A stretch of DNA of 64,000 bases from Dubosiella muris (GTDB taxonomy: Bacteria > Bacillota_I > Bacilli_A > Erysipelotrichales > Erysipelotrichaceae): assembly GCF_004793885.1 (NCBI RefSeq), contig NZ_SRYG01000014.1, positions 1 through 64,000 on the forward strand, written 5' to 3'. This document shows positions 1 through 10,000 of this stretch, in pieces. The notes below the pieces were generated by a model. It was not told where the DNA came from. It saw only the letters and a list, made by a program, of their open reading frames with translations, and ran no database searches. Every line of letters begins with the position of its first letter. The stretch's first letter is position 1. A program made the translations under genes and the position numbers.

Positions 1-5
1 ACTGA

Positions 6-140
6 TCCTGGTACAAGAACTCAAAGGCCCACCCAACTGATCGCAATTCTGAATACGAAGAAGTGGCAAGATTCTTTCCTATGAAGTCAAAGCCCCAAGG
101 AGAAATTTCGAGTACACATTCGCAATTTCAATTCTAACAG
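6..140 (+). pseudogene. possible C-terminal gene remnant
   Basis: An open stretch of 44 codons runs from just after a TGA at position 3 to a TAA at 138. Its translation has a varied, protein-like composition (for example EEVARFFPMKSKP), but no start codon with a ribosome binding site is visible and the frame is closed at the window edge. It may be the end of a broken upstream gene. No family was recognised. From here to position 242 nothing else can be supported apart from a 28-codon frame (154-240) without a clear ribosome binding site. Confidence 0.2.
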
Positions 141-242
141 ACAAGTAAAATCCATGATGAATACAAAATCAGGTAGAAAGGAAAAGGTATATAGAATGGC
201 TCAGTTAAATGGGCTAATTCATATATACCAGGAAAAATGATT

Positions 243-1169
243 ATGAATCGAAAATTGGGGATCGTGCTTGGGGTGACTGTTTTGACGTCAATTTTAGGCG
301 GTTGTTCCAATACGTCCGCACAACCGGAAAAAGCGACAGCTGAACCAAAAATGGTGGAAGAGAAAGAAAAGGAAAAAAAACCGTACGAGGTGTTGGAAAG
401 TGCTGTTAAAAAGAACCAGCAATGGACGTCGTGGAGCACGCACACGACCAGCCACATCAAACAGGCGGATATTCATGGCGGGACAGACAAGGTTTTCGAA
501 ATCGACAACGACGAGTACGCGAATTATCAAAATCTGGACGACGGCTACTATGGAGCGGCCAGCTGGGATGTGGGTGACTGGGGACAGTTTCGAATCGTGT
601 ACGTCAAAGATAAAATGTATCAACTGACGGGCTATAGCGCCAATGCTCCGGCTCCGATGAACGGCCATATTGGATTTAGAGCATTTGAGTTGTCCAAGAA
701 AGCGCTGGAAGCCAATCGGCAGCCAATCAGCATGAACGAGGCGTTTAAGGAAACGGATCTTTTCGAGGCGACGCAAGCGAAAGAAGGGGATAAGACGACG
801 ATCGCTTTCCAGTTGAAAGATTCAAAAAAATTCCAGGACTTCTTGTTGAGCGAGGACGAAGACGCCCAATCAAAACGAACACTGGACAATGGTCTGGAAG
901 TAAACGAGAACGATTTCACGCAATACGATTTTACGTATGTGGTTGACAAAGACGGATTCGTCGAATCGTATTCTTATGTCATGACAGAAAAATATACGGA
1001 AGACAAAGAGGGAACGTATTCGAGTGAGGTAACCTTCTACAATCCGGATCAGGTGAACTGGGATGTGGAAACGATCGACGCGATTTTTGATCAAATCCCC
1101 AAAGATCAGGACGAAGGCGAGTTCACAAGCGATTTGACATTTACAGCGACAAAGCCGGAAGGGAAATAA
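243..1169 (+). CDS. lipoprotein, paralogue of the gene at 11419
   Basis: This is a 308-residue secreted lipoprotein of unknown function. The signal peptide ends in the lipobox LGGC, followed by a Glu/Lys-rich spacer (EEKEKEKKPYEVL). The start at 243 is preferred over the ATG at 237 because only 243 lies at normal distance from the AGG at 230-232. The folded part shares blocks with the lipoprotein at 11419: WSTHTT, KKFQDF/Y, and a VDKDG/IDKDG strand followed by a TED motif. The two paralogues bracket the surface-protein genes. It lies 12 bases before the next lipoprotein and is probably co-transcribed with it. The fold resembles the LppX/DUF6612 style of extracytoplasmic protein, but that is a guess. 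Confidence 0.85.
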   Translation: MNRKLGIVLGVTVLTSILGGCSNTSAQPEKATAEPKMVEEKEKEKKPYEVLESAVKKNQQWTSWSTHTTSHIKQADIHGGTDKVFEIDNDEYANYQNLDDGYYGAASWDVGDWGQFRIVYVKDKMYQLTGYSANAPAPMNGHIGFRAFELSKKALEANRQPISMNEAFKETDLFEATQAKEGDKTTIAFQLKDSKKFQDFLLSEDEDAQSKRTLDNGLEVNENDFTQYDFTYVVDKDGFVESYSYVMTEKYTEDKEGTYSSEVTFYNPDQVNWDVETIDAIFDQIPKDQDEGEFTSDLTFTATKPEGK

Positions 1170-1181
1170 AACAGGATTGGG

Positions 1182-1889
1182 ATGAAAGAAAGAACAAGGA
1201 AAAGACTTTTGCTTGTTGGCATGCTCGCGATGGGATTGGCGGGTTGTGGGGCTTCGCCTTCCTTGGAACAGCCGAAAGCGGAAGAAAAAGAAACGGAAAA
1301 ACCAACACAGGAAATCATTGAAACGAAAGAGGAAAAAGAAGAGGCGATGCCGGTGCAAAACTGGCCGGTTGTCACGAATGATAACGGAGTGGATCGCTTC
1401 GATGTCACATTGGACGAATTTTACGCGACAGTCGAAAGCTTATTTGGCGAGGATCAAGTCATTGAAACCGCCCAAGCGCCACAACCACAAAAAGAAGGCA
1501 TCCTTTTCGCAAAGGTGGACATGAGCCGGATTCCTCATGTGACATTCAAAAACGGGGTGACCATTTACGCGTTCAAGACGGAAGAGGATTATGTCACCAA
1601 TGTTAGCGTGCATGGAAAACTCGATCAAAAAGAGACGGTGGCGGACATGTATACACGTTTGTGTCAGGAAATCGACCCGGCTCTCAACGATCCAATGGCG
1701 CAGCTCAACGCGTCCACCAATGGATGTTGTGGAGAAGTCAATGTGTTAGACGACGCCAAGTCGCTCACAATGACGACCAATGAGGCGGAAAATGAAATTA
1801 GTTTGAGCATCCGGCCTTTTACTCAAAGCGCGGATGCGTGGCAGCAAAGTATTCAGGAGTATTGCACAGTCTGTTCCCCAGCTGTGTAA
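1182..1889 (+). CDS. lipoprotein of unknown function
   Basis: This is a 235-residue protein with a basic N-terminus, a hydrophobic stretch and the lipobox LAGC (Cys at about 22), then a Glu/Lys/Thr-rich spacer of about 35 residues. The remaining domain is compact and contains four cysteines near its end (NGCCGEV and EYCTVC), unusual for an exported Gram-positive protein and possibly forming disulfides. No family was recognised. It directly follows the lipoprotein at 243 and precedes a broken third lipoprotein gene, so the three probably form one surface operon. Confidence 0.85.
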   Translation: MKERTRKRLLLVGMLAMGLAGCGASPSLEQPKAEEKETEKPTQEIIETKEEKEEAMPVQNWPVVTNDNGVDRFDVTLDEFYATVESLFGEDQVIETAQAPQPQKEGILFAKVDMSRIPHVTFKNGVTIYAFKTEEDYVTNVSVHGKLDQKETVADMYTRLCQEIDPALNDPMAQLNASTNGCCGEVNVLDDAKSLTMTTNEAENEISLSIRPFTQSADAWQQSIQEYCTVCSPAV

Positions 1890-1925
1890 GTTGAAAACTG
1901 GATAAAAATTTAGAAAGGAAAAGGC

Positions 1926-2118
1926 ATGAAAAGAAAAACAAGAACGGATTTTAATCGGGTTCTGTTTAGGGATGAGTTTAATTGGTTGCGGTTCAAGCGC
2001 AGAGCCTGTGAATGAGGAGCAACCAGCATTTGAAAAAACTGTGGAAGCGATGAAAAAGGGAATTTCAGCAGTAAAAAAAGCTGGCGAAAACTTTCCTTCC
2101 GCAGAAAGCGTAGAGTAA
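1926..2118 (+). pseudogene. small lipoprotein gene broken by a frameshift
   Basis: A good ribosome binding site (GAAAGGAAAAGG) precedes ATG at 1926, but that frame stops after 29 codons. From about 1951 another frame reads LIGFCLGMSLIGCGSS, a clear lipoprotein signal with lipobox LIGC, and continues to TAA at 2116 (ending GENFPSAESVE). A single-base indel between 1926 and 1953 therefore separates start and signal peptide. The intact product would have been about 64 residues. It sits in line with the two preceding lipoprotein genes. It could be a genuine pseudogene or a base-calling error. Confidence 0.6.
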
Positions 2119-2156
2119 GAAAGTTAGAGAAAGAGAATCATAAAAAGAAAAGTAAA

Positions 2157-2180
2157 ACACAGTCATTTCCCCGACTGTGT
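2157..2180 (+). promoter_or_regulatory. perfect 8-bp hairpin in the leader of the surface-protein gene
   Basis: ACACAGTC and GACTGTGT form a perfect 8-bp stem with an eight-base loop. There is no following T run, so it is unlikely to be an efficient terminator. It ends about 30 bases before the start at 2210 and could be an mRNA-stabilising or weakly attenuating leader structure. Confidence 0.4.
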
Positions 2181-2209
2181 AAATAGAAAGAAATCAAGGA
2201 GAATTGAGT

Positions 2210-4519
2210 ATGAAAAAAACACATCTTTATGGCACGGTGGCGGCAACGATGTTGCTGGCGCCAGTCACAGCCAATGTTTTAGCGGAAGAAAACGATTCCT
2301 TATCGGAAGCAACAGAAGCTCAGGGAGCGGAAGAATTTTCCGATAGCGTGGTATTGCCACCTGAATATGGAGAGGGCAATCCAGCCGATACAGGAACCGG
2401 TGGTGGTGAAGGAGAAGCAAACGCCATCAAAGGAGAAGGGCAACCAGGCGAAGGAGACACGGATCCTGGAACATTGGCAGCGCCGGATGCGACCAATTCA
2501 GGAACGGAAGCAGGAGATGAGGCTTCTAAAAAAGAAGATAATTCATCAAATGGTGAAACTGGAAAAAGCGGAATAGAGGATGAAGCGGCTTCAAATCAAA
2601 AAGAGGTTGCGAAAGCTACAGTTTCAAATAATTTGGATAGCCAAACTAAAGAACAACCGGTTGTTAAGGCCGAGGATGTAGTGATTCCGAAAGAACCAAC
2701 AATTGATACGGCTGTTACGATTACCCATAACGGGGAAACGATTTCTAAGAAATATTTACATACATATTTTATGGACAGATACGACAGTATTGTTCTCAGA
2801 GGAGACGACGGAAAAGAAATTGTTGGAAAATTTAATTTAGGATATATTGATTGGAGCGATCCGATTAAATATACGAACGATAGCTATGGAACTTTTGGAA
2901 AAACAATTCGTCTGGATCTGGATGGGTTAGTAAAACAATTTAATGAAAAATACGGTGTAGATTACGAGCTTTATTTTACAGAAAGAAATCATCCAATCGG
3001 GTATTTAGACTATGATCAAAGTACAAACGGATGGTTTTTAGAAGATAAGGGCCCTGTGGTTCCAAATGTAAAATCCACGATTTCGTTAAGTATGGTTAAA
3101 AAAGAAGTGAGTGAAACCGAAAAACAACCTTCAGTAAAGGAGAAGGACATCAACTTTATCAAAGGCGAGTTTTTAAAAGAGAATCCAACGGTTTCTATTA
3201 CCGTGGATGGTGAAAAAAAAGTTATTCAGTTGACTCCGGAAATGCTTTACATTGGTCCTTCTAAGGAAATCAATAAGTCATGCACAGTAAAAGTAAATTA
3301 TGATCAAGTGTTAAAAGCGTTAAATTTAAATAGCGACGAATACATTCGAATTTGCGAGCAGGAATCTAAGTCCAATCCAAACGCATCGCATTGGGATTGG
3401 AAATACACCTATGTAAATAATTTTGATTCATTCTATTTAGAATATAAAAATGGAAAATGGGGCATTGTAAATAAAGCCAATAAAAATGAGTATGAAATTT
3501 TAAAGAAAGATGTTCCAGGGTTTGTGGAAGCGAAAAAAATAATTGAAAATTTAAAAGTCCATATCGTAGACATCACTACAAATAAAAAAATTTACGAAAT
3601 GAATTTACTTCCAAATAGCTACGATTATAACTATTCGTTTAGTCAATATTATGTAAATTCACTTTTAGAGGCAGCTATACGGTTGGATTTGGATATTTTT
3701 AAATCTCCATATTTGAACGCTTACAATCAATTGATGAATAAAACATATAATCTTGCTGGATGTGAAAGTCGAAGTGAGTGGTCTACGGTAGTTAGTTTTA
3801 ATAAAGACGGATCATGGAAATTCCATACGCCAACGGAGGTCATGATTTTTGTTCAACAAGACGATTCAGCGAAGCCGACATATAAAATCGACTATGTCAA
3901 AGATGGAATTACTTTATCCGGAGAATCGACTTACAATTTCGAAGGAGAACATTTTATAGCCAAGGAAGTTGCGGCCGATTCAGTTAAGGATCCTGTTATT
4001 TCAAAATTAGAGAATAAGGTAGTTTACGATTTACATTTTGAAAATTCAAAAGGCGATGAAGTCATTCATGTAGGAACGTATCGAGTTAAACTTCCTGTTC
4101 CGCAACAATTGAAAGGAAAGAAATTTGCGCTTTATCATGTTTCGGATTTAGGAACGATTACACAAATTCCATTCCAGATGATTTCAAATGATCAAATTGA
4201 GTTTGAAACCTCTATGTTCTCGCTGTTTGTGCTTGGCAGCGTTGTAGATCTTGGAAATCAAACCCAGGTTCCATCCTATCCAAATACAACACCAGCGGAT
4301 GAGGCAAACAAACCAGTTGTTAAACCAACCGTTAATAAAGGAAACGGAACGAAGGCGATTCCAATTAAAGTGGAATCCATGAATTGGATCGAAGAAGAAG
4401 CGGATGCCAAACATTCCCCAAATACAGGCATCGCGGTTCATAAGACAAGTTCTATGTTCACAGGCATGTTGAGTTTAATTGGACTTGGGTTCCTCGTAGG
4501 AAAAAAACGGAAGTTTTAA
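2210..4519 (+). CDS. sortase-anchored surface protein, SPNTG type (copy 1)
   Basis: This is a 769-residue secreted, wall-anchored protein. The start at 2210 is set by AAGGAG at 2196-2201. A signal peptide (MKKTHLYG...NVLA) is followed by a Gly/Glu/Asn-rich low-complexity region to about residue 130. Two or three related beta-rich modules follow (starting near AEDVVIP, KEKDINF and ENLKVHIVD). Next is a domain of the kind often seen before anchors, with LPVPQQ, LYHVSD and FETSMFSLFVLG. The C-terminus has the sorting signal SPNTG (about 736-740), a hydrophobic segment and KKRKF. SPxTG resembles the (S/P)PxTG motif of Clostridioides difficile sortase B. It is a tandem paralogue of the next gene. 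An adhesin-type role is inferred. No sortase gene is in the window. Confidence 0.85.
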   Translation: MKKTHLYGTVAATMLLAPVTANVLAEENDSLSEATEAQGAEEFSDSVVLPPEYGEGNPADTGTGGGEGEANAIKGEGQPGEGDTDPGTLAAPDATNSGTEAGDEASKKEDNSSNGETGKSGIEDEAASNQKEVAKATVSNNLDSQTKEQPVVKAEDVVIPKEPTIDTAVTITHNGETISKKYLHTYFMDRYDSIVLRGDDGKEIVGKFNLGYIDWSDPIKYTNDSYGTFGKTIRLDLDGLVKQFNEKYGVDYELYFTERNHPIGYLDYDQSTNGWFLEDKGPVVPNVKSTISLSMVKKEVSETEKQPSVKEKDINFIKGEFLKENPTVSITVDGEKKVIQLTPEMLYIGPSKEINKSCTVKVNYDQVLKALNLNSDEYIRICEQESKSNPNASHWDWKYTYVNNFDSFYLEYKNGKWGIVNKANKNEYEILKKDVPGFVEAKKIIENLKVHIVDITTNKKIYEMNLLPNSYDYNYSFSQYYVNSLLEAAIRLDLDIFKSPYLNAYNQLMNKTYNLAGCESRSEWSTVVSFNKDGSWKFHTPTEVMIFVQQDDSAKPTYKIDYVKDGITLSGESTYNFEGEHFIAKEVAADSVKDPVISKLENKVVYDLHFENSKGDEVIHVGTYRVKLPVPQQLKGKKFALYHVSDLGTITQIPFQMISNDQIEFETSMFSLFVLGSVVDLGNQTQVPSYPNTTPADEANKPVVKPTVNKGNGTKAIPIKVESMNWIEEEADAKHSPNTGIAVHKTSSMFTGMLSLIGLGFLVGKKRKF

Positions 4520-4550
4520 GAAGAACAAAACAATAATCAGGGATGAAAGA

Positions 4551-4588
4551 GGGAGTGAAGAAAACTTTCTTGCTCCCGTTTTCTTTTA
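4551..4588 (+). terminator. intrinsic terminator between the two surface-protein genes
   Basis: GGGAG...CTCCC arms flank a GAAGAAA/TTTCTT inner stem and are followed by a T-rich tail. The hairpin lies only about 28 bases before the next start codon, so read-through or re-initiation close to the gene must be considered. Confidence 0.65.
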
Positions 4589-4615
4589 AAGAAAAAATAG
4601 AAAGCAGGATTGAGT

Positions 4616-6934
4616 ATGAAAAAAACACATCTTTATGGCGCGGTGGCTGCAACGATGTTGCTAGCGCCAGTCACAGCGAATGTTTTAGCGGAAGAAAACG
4701 ATTCCTTATCGGAAACACAGGAAGCGGAAGTATTTTCTGATGGCATCGTGTTAACTCCAGAAGAAGGAAATCAATTAGGAACTACGGATGATGGTAGTGA
4801 CAATGCCCTTGGCGCAGGAGAAGGCGAATCAACAAGTTTGTTGGAAGGAACTTCTAACGGAAGCGATAAGGGTAAAGCCGGAAATTTGGATGCCGGCGCT
4901 TCAAAAGAAGAAAAAGTAAGCGAAACTGATGATACGGATAACACTGAACTTTCTGGAGATGAAACGAATTTACCCGATGATTTTACGGATGGAACAAAGG
5001 AATTGAAAGCCGATGTTTCAAAAGTGACTGTTGATGATGTTTGTGATCAACCGGTATTAAAAGCGGAAGAGTTTGAGATTCCAGAACCAGTAACGATGGA
5101 GACAACGGTCGAAGTTGTTGATACATATGGTGAAAATGTTTCATACTCGATTACGCTAAAGGATTATTTTTCAAAATATGAAATTACACGAGCACAAATC
5201 CATAATGCGGAAACTGGAACCATAAACTCGATCGACTTCTCTTTTGACATCAATAAAATTAACATGTCAGAAGTACAAGATCTGACTCGAAAAGGGAACG
5301 ATTTTAGTGGCACTATTTACTATGATATTCGTTCTGAAGTTGAGGCGTTGAATCAAAAATTTGGAACAAAGTTAACGAGGGATTCTTCTTTTCTTCGTAC
5401 TTGTATCTACAATCAGAAGCGTAAAACTTGGCAAATCATAGAACCAGGAAAAACGGAAGATTCTCCGGAAGCGAATGTATACCTGTTTCAATTGCCTAAT
5501 CCTGAATTTCCAAATCCTAAATTAGAATATGATGAACCAGATGTATTCCAAGAATCGGACATTGTGCAAAGTTTTTTACGAATTAAGGATAGTGTAGAGG
5601 TCGTTTTCGATAATAAAGACACATTGACGATCAAGCTTACGCCCGCAATGTTGAATGTATATGATTATGCAAATACTAAAGGTAGAGTTGGTGTGAATAT
5701 CAATATCAAGGCATTGTTGGCGAATACGAAATACAATCAGGATGATTATATAGTTTGGAATAATTCGAAATTGGGTGGATATGTTTTATTAGATGAATGG
5801 CATAATAAATTCCAGTACGCAATGATCTTTAAAAAGGATAAAGGTTGGGAATGTCAAGCGTCTCCAGATCTTCTTAAACAGTCAATTTCACTTACTTTAA
5901 ATTCAAATCAACAATATAAGGAAATACTGGATGTTTTAAGCACATTAAAAGTGCATATCAAGGATAAAAACAGTCAATTTGAAATTCAGGAATTTGATTT
6001 TTTACCAGAAACATTTGACTTATATTATGAGGAAAGAACAATCACTGATTTAGAACAGCCAGTGACGAATTGTCGCATGTATTACGATATTTATGCTACA
6101 AAGTATATTCAAAAACTGGAAGCATTGACGGGAAAGAAGTATAAACTAACTGATTTTGAAAAGACATGGCATTTATCTGAGAATTCAATAAGCATTTATG
6201 ATGGGAAATGGTATTACAATGATCCGTATTTGAGAGATAATAATTTTTATCGTGTGGAACCGCTCTTTTATGTCGAAGAGGTTGTTGAACCAGAAAATCC
6301 AATTAAAACGGAAGCGACATTCACAAAAGGCAATTACGAAGTAAAGGCCGAGTCCAAAGAAGATTTGACCGGATTGGAAATTGTAATCGACGAAGTGGAA
6401 GCGGACAATAACTTTGGATTAACTTCCGATTATCAAACAATAGGGTACGATATTCATTTTGAAAATGAAAAGGGTGACGAGGTCAATCGGACTGGTAAAT
6501 TTATAGTGCGTTTGCCAATTCCACAACAATTTGTTGGAAAGAATGTTCGTCTGTTCCACAAGGAAAATAAAGATGCCCCAGCCAAAGAGCTGACATTCAA
6601 AGTCATTGATGGCAAATACTACGAGTTTGAAACGACTTCATTCTCGTGGTTTATCGTGGCAAGTCAGGAACCGGAGAATCCAAACGAGAAACCGGATCAA
6701 CCGAACAATCCATCGGACACGAACAAACCAGTTGTTAAGCCAACAGTCAACGAAGGACACGGAACGAAAGTCATTCCCGTCAAAGTGGAAACATTGCGTT
6801 CGGTAAAAGAAGAATCCAATGCGGAGCATTCCCCAAATACAGGCATTGCGGTTCATAAGACAAGCTCCATGTTTACAGGGTTCATGAGTGTAATCGGACT
6901 TGGATTCCTTGCAAGAAAGAAGCGGAAGTTTTAG
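4616..6934 (+). CDS. sortase-anchored surface protein, SPNTG type (copy 2)
   Basis: This 772-residue protein is a paralogue of the preceding one. The first ~35 codons and the last ~45 codons are nearly identical between the two genes at DNA level, whereas the acidic linker and beta-rich middle differ strongly. The layout is signal peptide, acidic low-complexity linker to about residue 140, beta-rich modules (AEEFEIP, ESDIVQ, STLKVHIKD), a pre-anchor domain with LPIPQQ and FETTSFSWFIV, a Pro/Asn-rich spacer, SPNTG, a hydrophobic segment and a basic tail. Start 4616 lies behind AGGATTGAGT, a leader shared with copy 1 and with the protease gene at 7028. Role inferred: surface adhesin or matrix protein. 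Confidence 0.85.
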   Translation: MKKTHLYGAVAATMLLAPVTANVLAEENDSLSETQEAEVFSDGIVLTPEEGNQLGTTDDGSDNALGAGEGESTSLLEGTSNGSDKGKAGNLDAGASKEEKVSETDDTDNTELSGDETNLPDDFTDGTKELKADVSKVTVDDVCDQPVLKAEEFEIPEPVTMETTVEVVDTYGENVSYSITLKDYFSKYEITRAQIHNAETGTINSIDFSFDINKINMSEVQDLTRKGNDFSGTIYYDIRSEVEALNQKFGTKLTRDSSFLRTCIYNQKRKTWQIIEPGKTEDSPEANVYLFQLPNPEFPNPKLEYDEPDVFQESDIVQSFLRIKDSVEVVFDNKDTLTIKLTPAMLNVYDYANTKGRVGVNINIKALLANTKYNQDDYIVWNNSKLGGYVLLDEWHNKFQYAMIFKKDKGWECQASPDLLKQSISLTLNSNQQYKEILDVLSTLKVHIKDKNSQFEIQEFDFLPETFDLYYEERTITDLEQPVTNCRMYYDIYATKYIQKLEALTGKKYKLTDFEKTWHLSENSISIYDGKWYYNDPYLRDNNFYRVEPLFYVEEVVEPENPIKTEATFTKGNYEVKAESKEDLTGLEIVIDEVEADNNFGLTSDYQTIGYDIHFENEKGDEVNRTGKFIVRLPIPQQFVGKNVRLFHKENKDAPAKELTFKVIDGKYYEFETTSFSWFIVASQEPENPNEKPDQPNNPSDTNKPVVKPTVNEGHGTKVIPVKVETLRSVKEESNAEHSPNTGIAVHKTSSMFTGFMSVIGLGFLARKKRKF

Positions 6935-6962
6935 AAAGAACAAAATTTGATGAAAGTATAGG

Positions 6963-7000
6963 AAGCGGAGGAGGGAAATATCCTTTCTCCGCTTTTTTCG
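6963..7000 (+). terminator. intrinsic terminator
   Basis: AAGCGGAG...CTCCGCTT forms a GC-rich stem followed by TTTTT. It closes the second surface-protein gene and lies about 30 bases upstream of the next start, the same arrangement as at 4551. Confidence 0.75.
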
Positions 7001-7027
7001 TTTTAAGAAGAATGGAAAGGATTGAGT

Positions 7028-10000
7028 ATGAAATCGAATGAGAATAAAAGTGTGAAACCCCAACATTTGGCAGCAGTTGCATTGGCAACAGCCGTAACAT
7101 TACCGGGTATGGCGATTCTTGCCGAAGAAGTGGAACAAAAACCAGCAGAACAAGATGTGGTCCAGCAAACGGAAAATTCTGAATTTGTCGGGATAACCGA
7201 TACTACGTTTTACGAGGAGGAAAGCGTTGATGAAGAAGATCCCGATATAAATGAATTCAATGAATCCAAAGAAAAAGAATCGGATGGAGAAGACTTATTT
7301 GCGGGTGAATCGGTTGATTATAATATTGAAAACCAAGAAAAAGAAGAATTAGATGATTTTCAAAATCAAAATGTTGAAGACTCAAATACGGATACTTTTC
7401 AAAATTATTCAGGAGAAATTGTTGATCAGGTAAAAAAGGAGAATAAAAAGGATCAAAATGAGATTCCGGTTACGGCAGAGGTTAAAGAAGAATTTATTGA
7501 TGAAACACAATTTTTGGAATTAATAGCATATCAAAAAGAAAATTCGACTAGGGATAAAACGAATAATGTAATTGAAGAAAATGTCATAAGTCCAAAAGTT
7601 GCAAAAGAATGGAATATTAAAGGATCAGGGACAGTAGAAGATCCATATCAAATCGCAACAGTAGATGATCTGGATTTTATCAGAGATCATATGAGCAGTC
7701 ATTATATCCTGATGAATGACATTGATTTATCACATATCGATAGCTTTATTCCTATTGGCAGACAATTAGCCAATTCAAAAGACGAATATTTTACTGGTAG
7801 TTTTGATGGGAATCATCACGACATATACGGTGTTAAGATTAATGAACAGGATCCCTATAAACTTGATTATGGTTTTTTTGCAAGAACTGGAGTCTCTGCA
7901 TCAATCACGAATCTGAATTTGAATGTCTTGATCGATATTCAATTTAATAAAGAACTTAAAAATAGCAGTTCTTTAAATATAGGCGGTTTAATTGGTTATG
8001 TTAAAAAACCTGATGACGATACTAATTATGAGAGTATTCTCATAATTGATAATGTAACAATCAGCGGAGAAATTAGAGTGAATTTCGAGGAGAAAAAGCT
8101 TTATCCACATATGTATTTAGTTCCTGATCATTATACTCAGGGAGGTACAGCTTCCTACAATATAGGAGGATTAATTGGATGCGGAATTATTGGATACAGA
8201 AATCGAGCCGATATAAATAACTCAAATAATAACTCGAATATTTATATTACTGGAGATTTTGAGCGGTTAAAGAATTTTGATTTACATGATAGGTACATTG
8301 CGATAGGTGGAATGATAGGCGAAAATTTTGACTATGATGATAATTGCAAAATTCGCCATTCAACCAATTCAGGCAATATCACTGCTCAACTTTTAGAAGA
8401 AGAACCAGAAATTGGCGGAATTGTCGGACGAGCTAGCAAAATTATTATTGATTCCTGTATTAATAAAGGTAATATCAATGTTAAAACTCGGTTTCCAAAT
8501 AGTTATGTAGGGGGAGTTGCTGGGTTTTCAAATTATGGAAATTCCATAAACAACACTATTAATGTTGGAGATATTACAATTAATTCTCCTACGATGAGTA
8601 TTCGGCATATTGGAGGAGTTTCAGGAACGAGTACTAAATCCCAAAATGTTATCAATGCTGGAAATATTAATATATTGTTACCTACAAATGGTCAAATAGA
8701 TGAATGGACTAGATTATCGATGGGTGGTGTTTTTGGGGATGGTATACCTGAGGAAATAAATAATCTATACAATATGGGGAATGTTATTTTACTAAATGCA
8801 AAAAAGGATAATTTATTCCCAAATCCGTACGCTGGAAGAGTGGTAGCCAGTGCTGATGGATATTATTATTATCGTGATCCTATAGAATATAATGTTTTTA
8901 GTTTGCAGAATATCGATAAATTATTTAACATGGAAAAATTGAATACACGGGATGGCGTCGATCTTCCTCTCTATGATATTTATGCCAGGGTAAATAAGAT
9001 TTTATTGGAGAACGGAATGCCGACATTAGAAGAGCTGGGGCGTCCTATTGAAAGTTTCCCTGGGGAAACAGAAGGTCCAATTTCTAGTCTAGATGTTTCA
9101 AAAACAGGAAGAGAAATTGAAGCTGGGAAAATAGAAATTCTTTCTGGCAGTTATAGAAACAATCAAGGAGATGATGTATTAGAAATTGCAAAAAATATTA
9201 AATGGATTTCTGATAACGAGGAGATTGCTAAAATAAAGAACATCATGTTAGGAACAGTAAATAAGAAAGAATCATCGGTTGATTTTTCATTATTTATTGA
9301 GGGAAATAAGCCGGGTATTACGATGATTCATGGAATTGCCGACGATGGACAAAAGGTAGATTTTCAAGTTACTATCGAGCCATCTATTTCATTTTCAGGA
9401 TCAGAATCTCGAAATGTAATGTGGGCAGATGAATATAATGATCACTTATTTTTTCCAATGAACTTGGATCCTTCAGCAAAACAACTGGCAGTGAATTGTG
9501 TGATGTCGTTTGATGGGGGAAGTTTTTCGAATGATGAATTGCGAGAGTTTATAAAAAGTATGGACTTGACGATGGAAAGACATCATTTAGCATCTACTTC
9601 CGATCATGTATTTCCGACCATTGGAAAAGCCACGTTTAAAGTTGATCAGAAAAATAGAGTAACTGTTGTTGTTCCGCTTACTTTAGATACAAATACTTTG
9701 TCAGATTCCGCACAAATGGATATGGTACTCACCATCAAAACTGCTGCGCAGAAGAAACAAGTAAGAGTATTTTTAAATTCTGTTTCTTCTATTGATGATG
9801 GAGATGGATTGCCAACATCGACAGAAATAAACGGAATTAAAGTATCAAATAATGGAAAACTCATTAAAACCGATCCGAAGACACCTGATATTTTTGTACA
9901 AATAAACTGGGTAAAAGGGGTAATAGGCGATACGGCAACGCAGACGACGATTACAAAAAAAATATTATATGATGCTTGCGATATGGTGGCAAAGGTCTTC

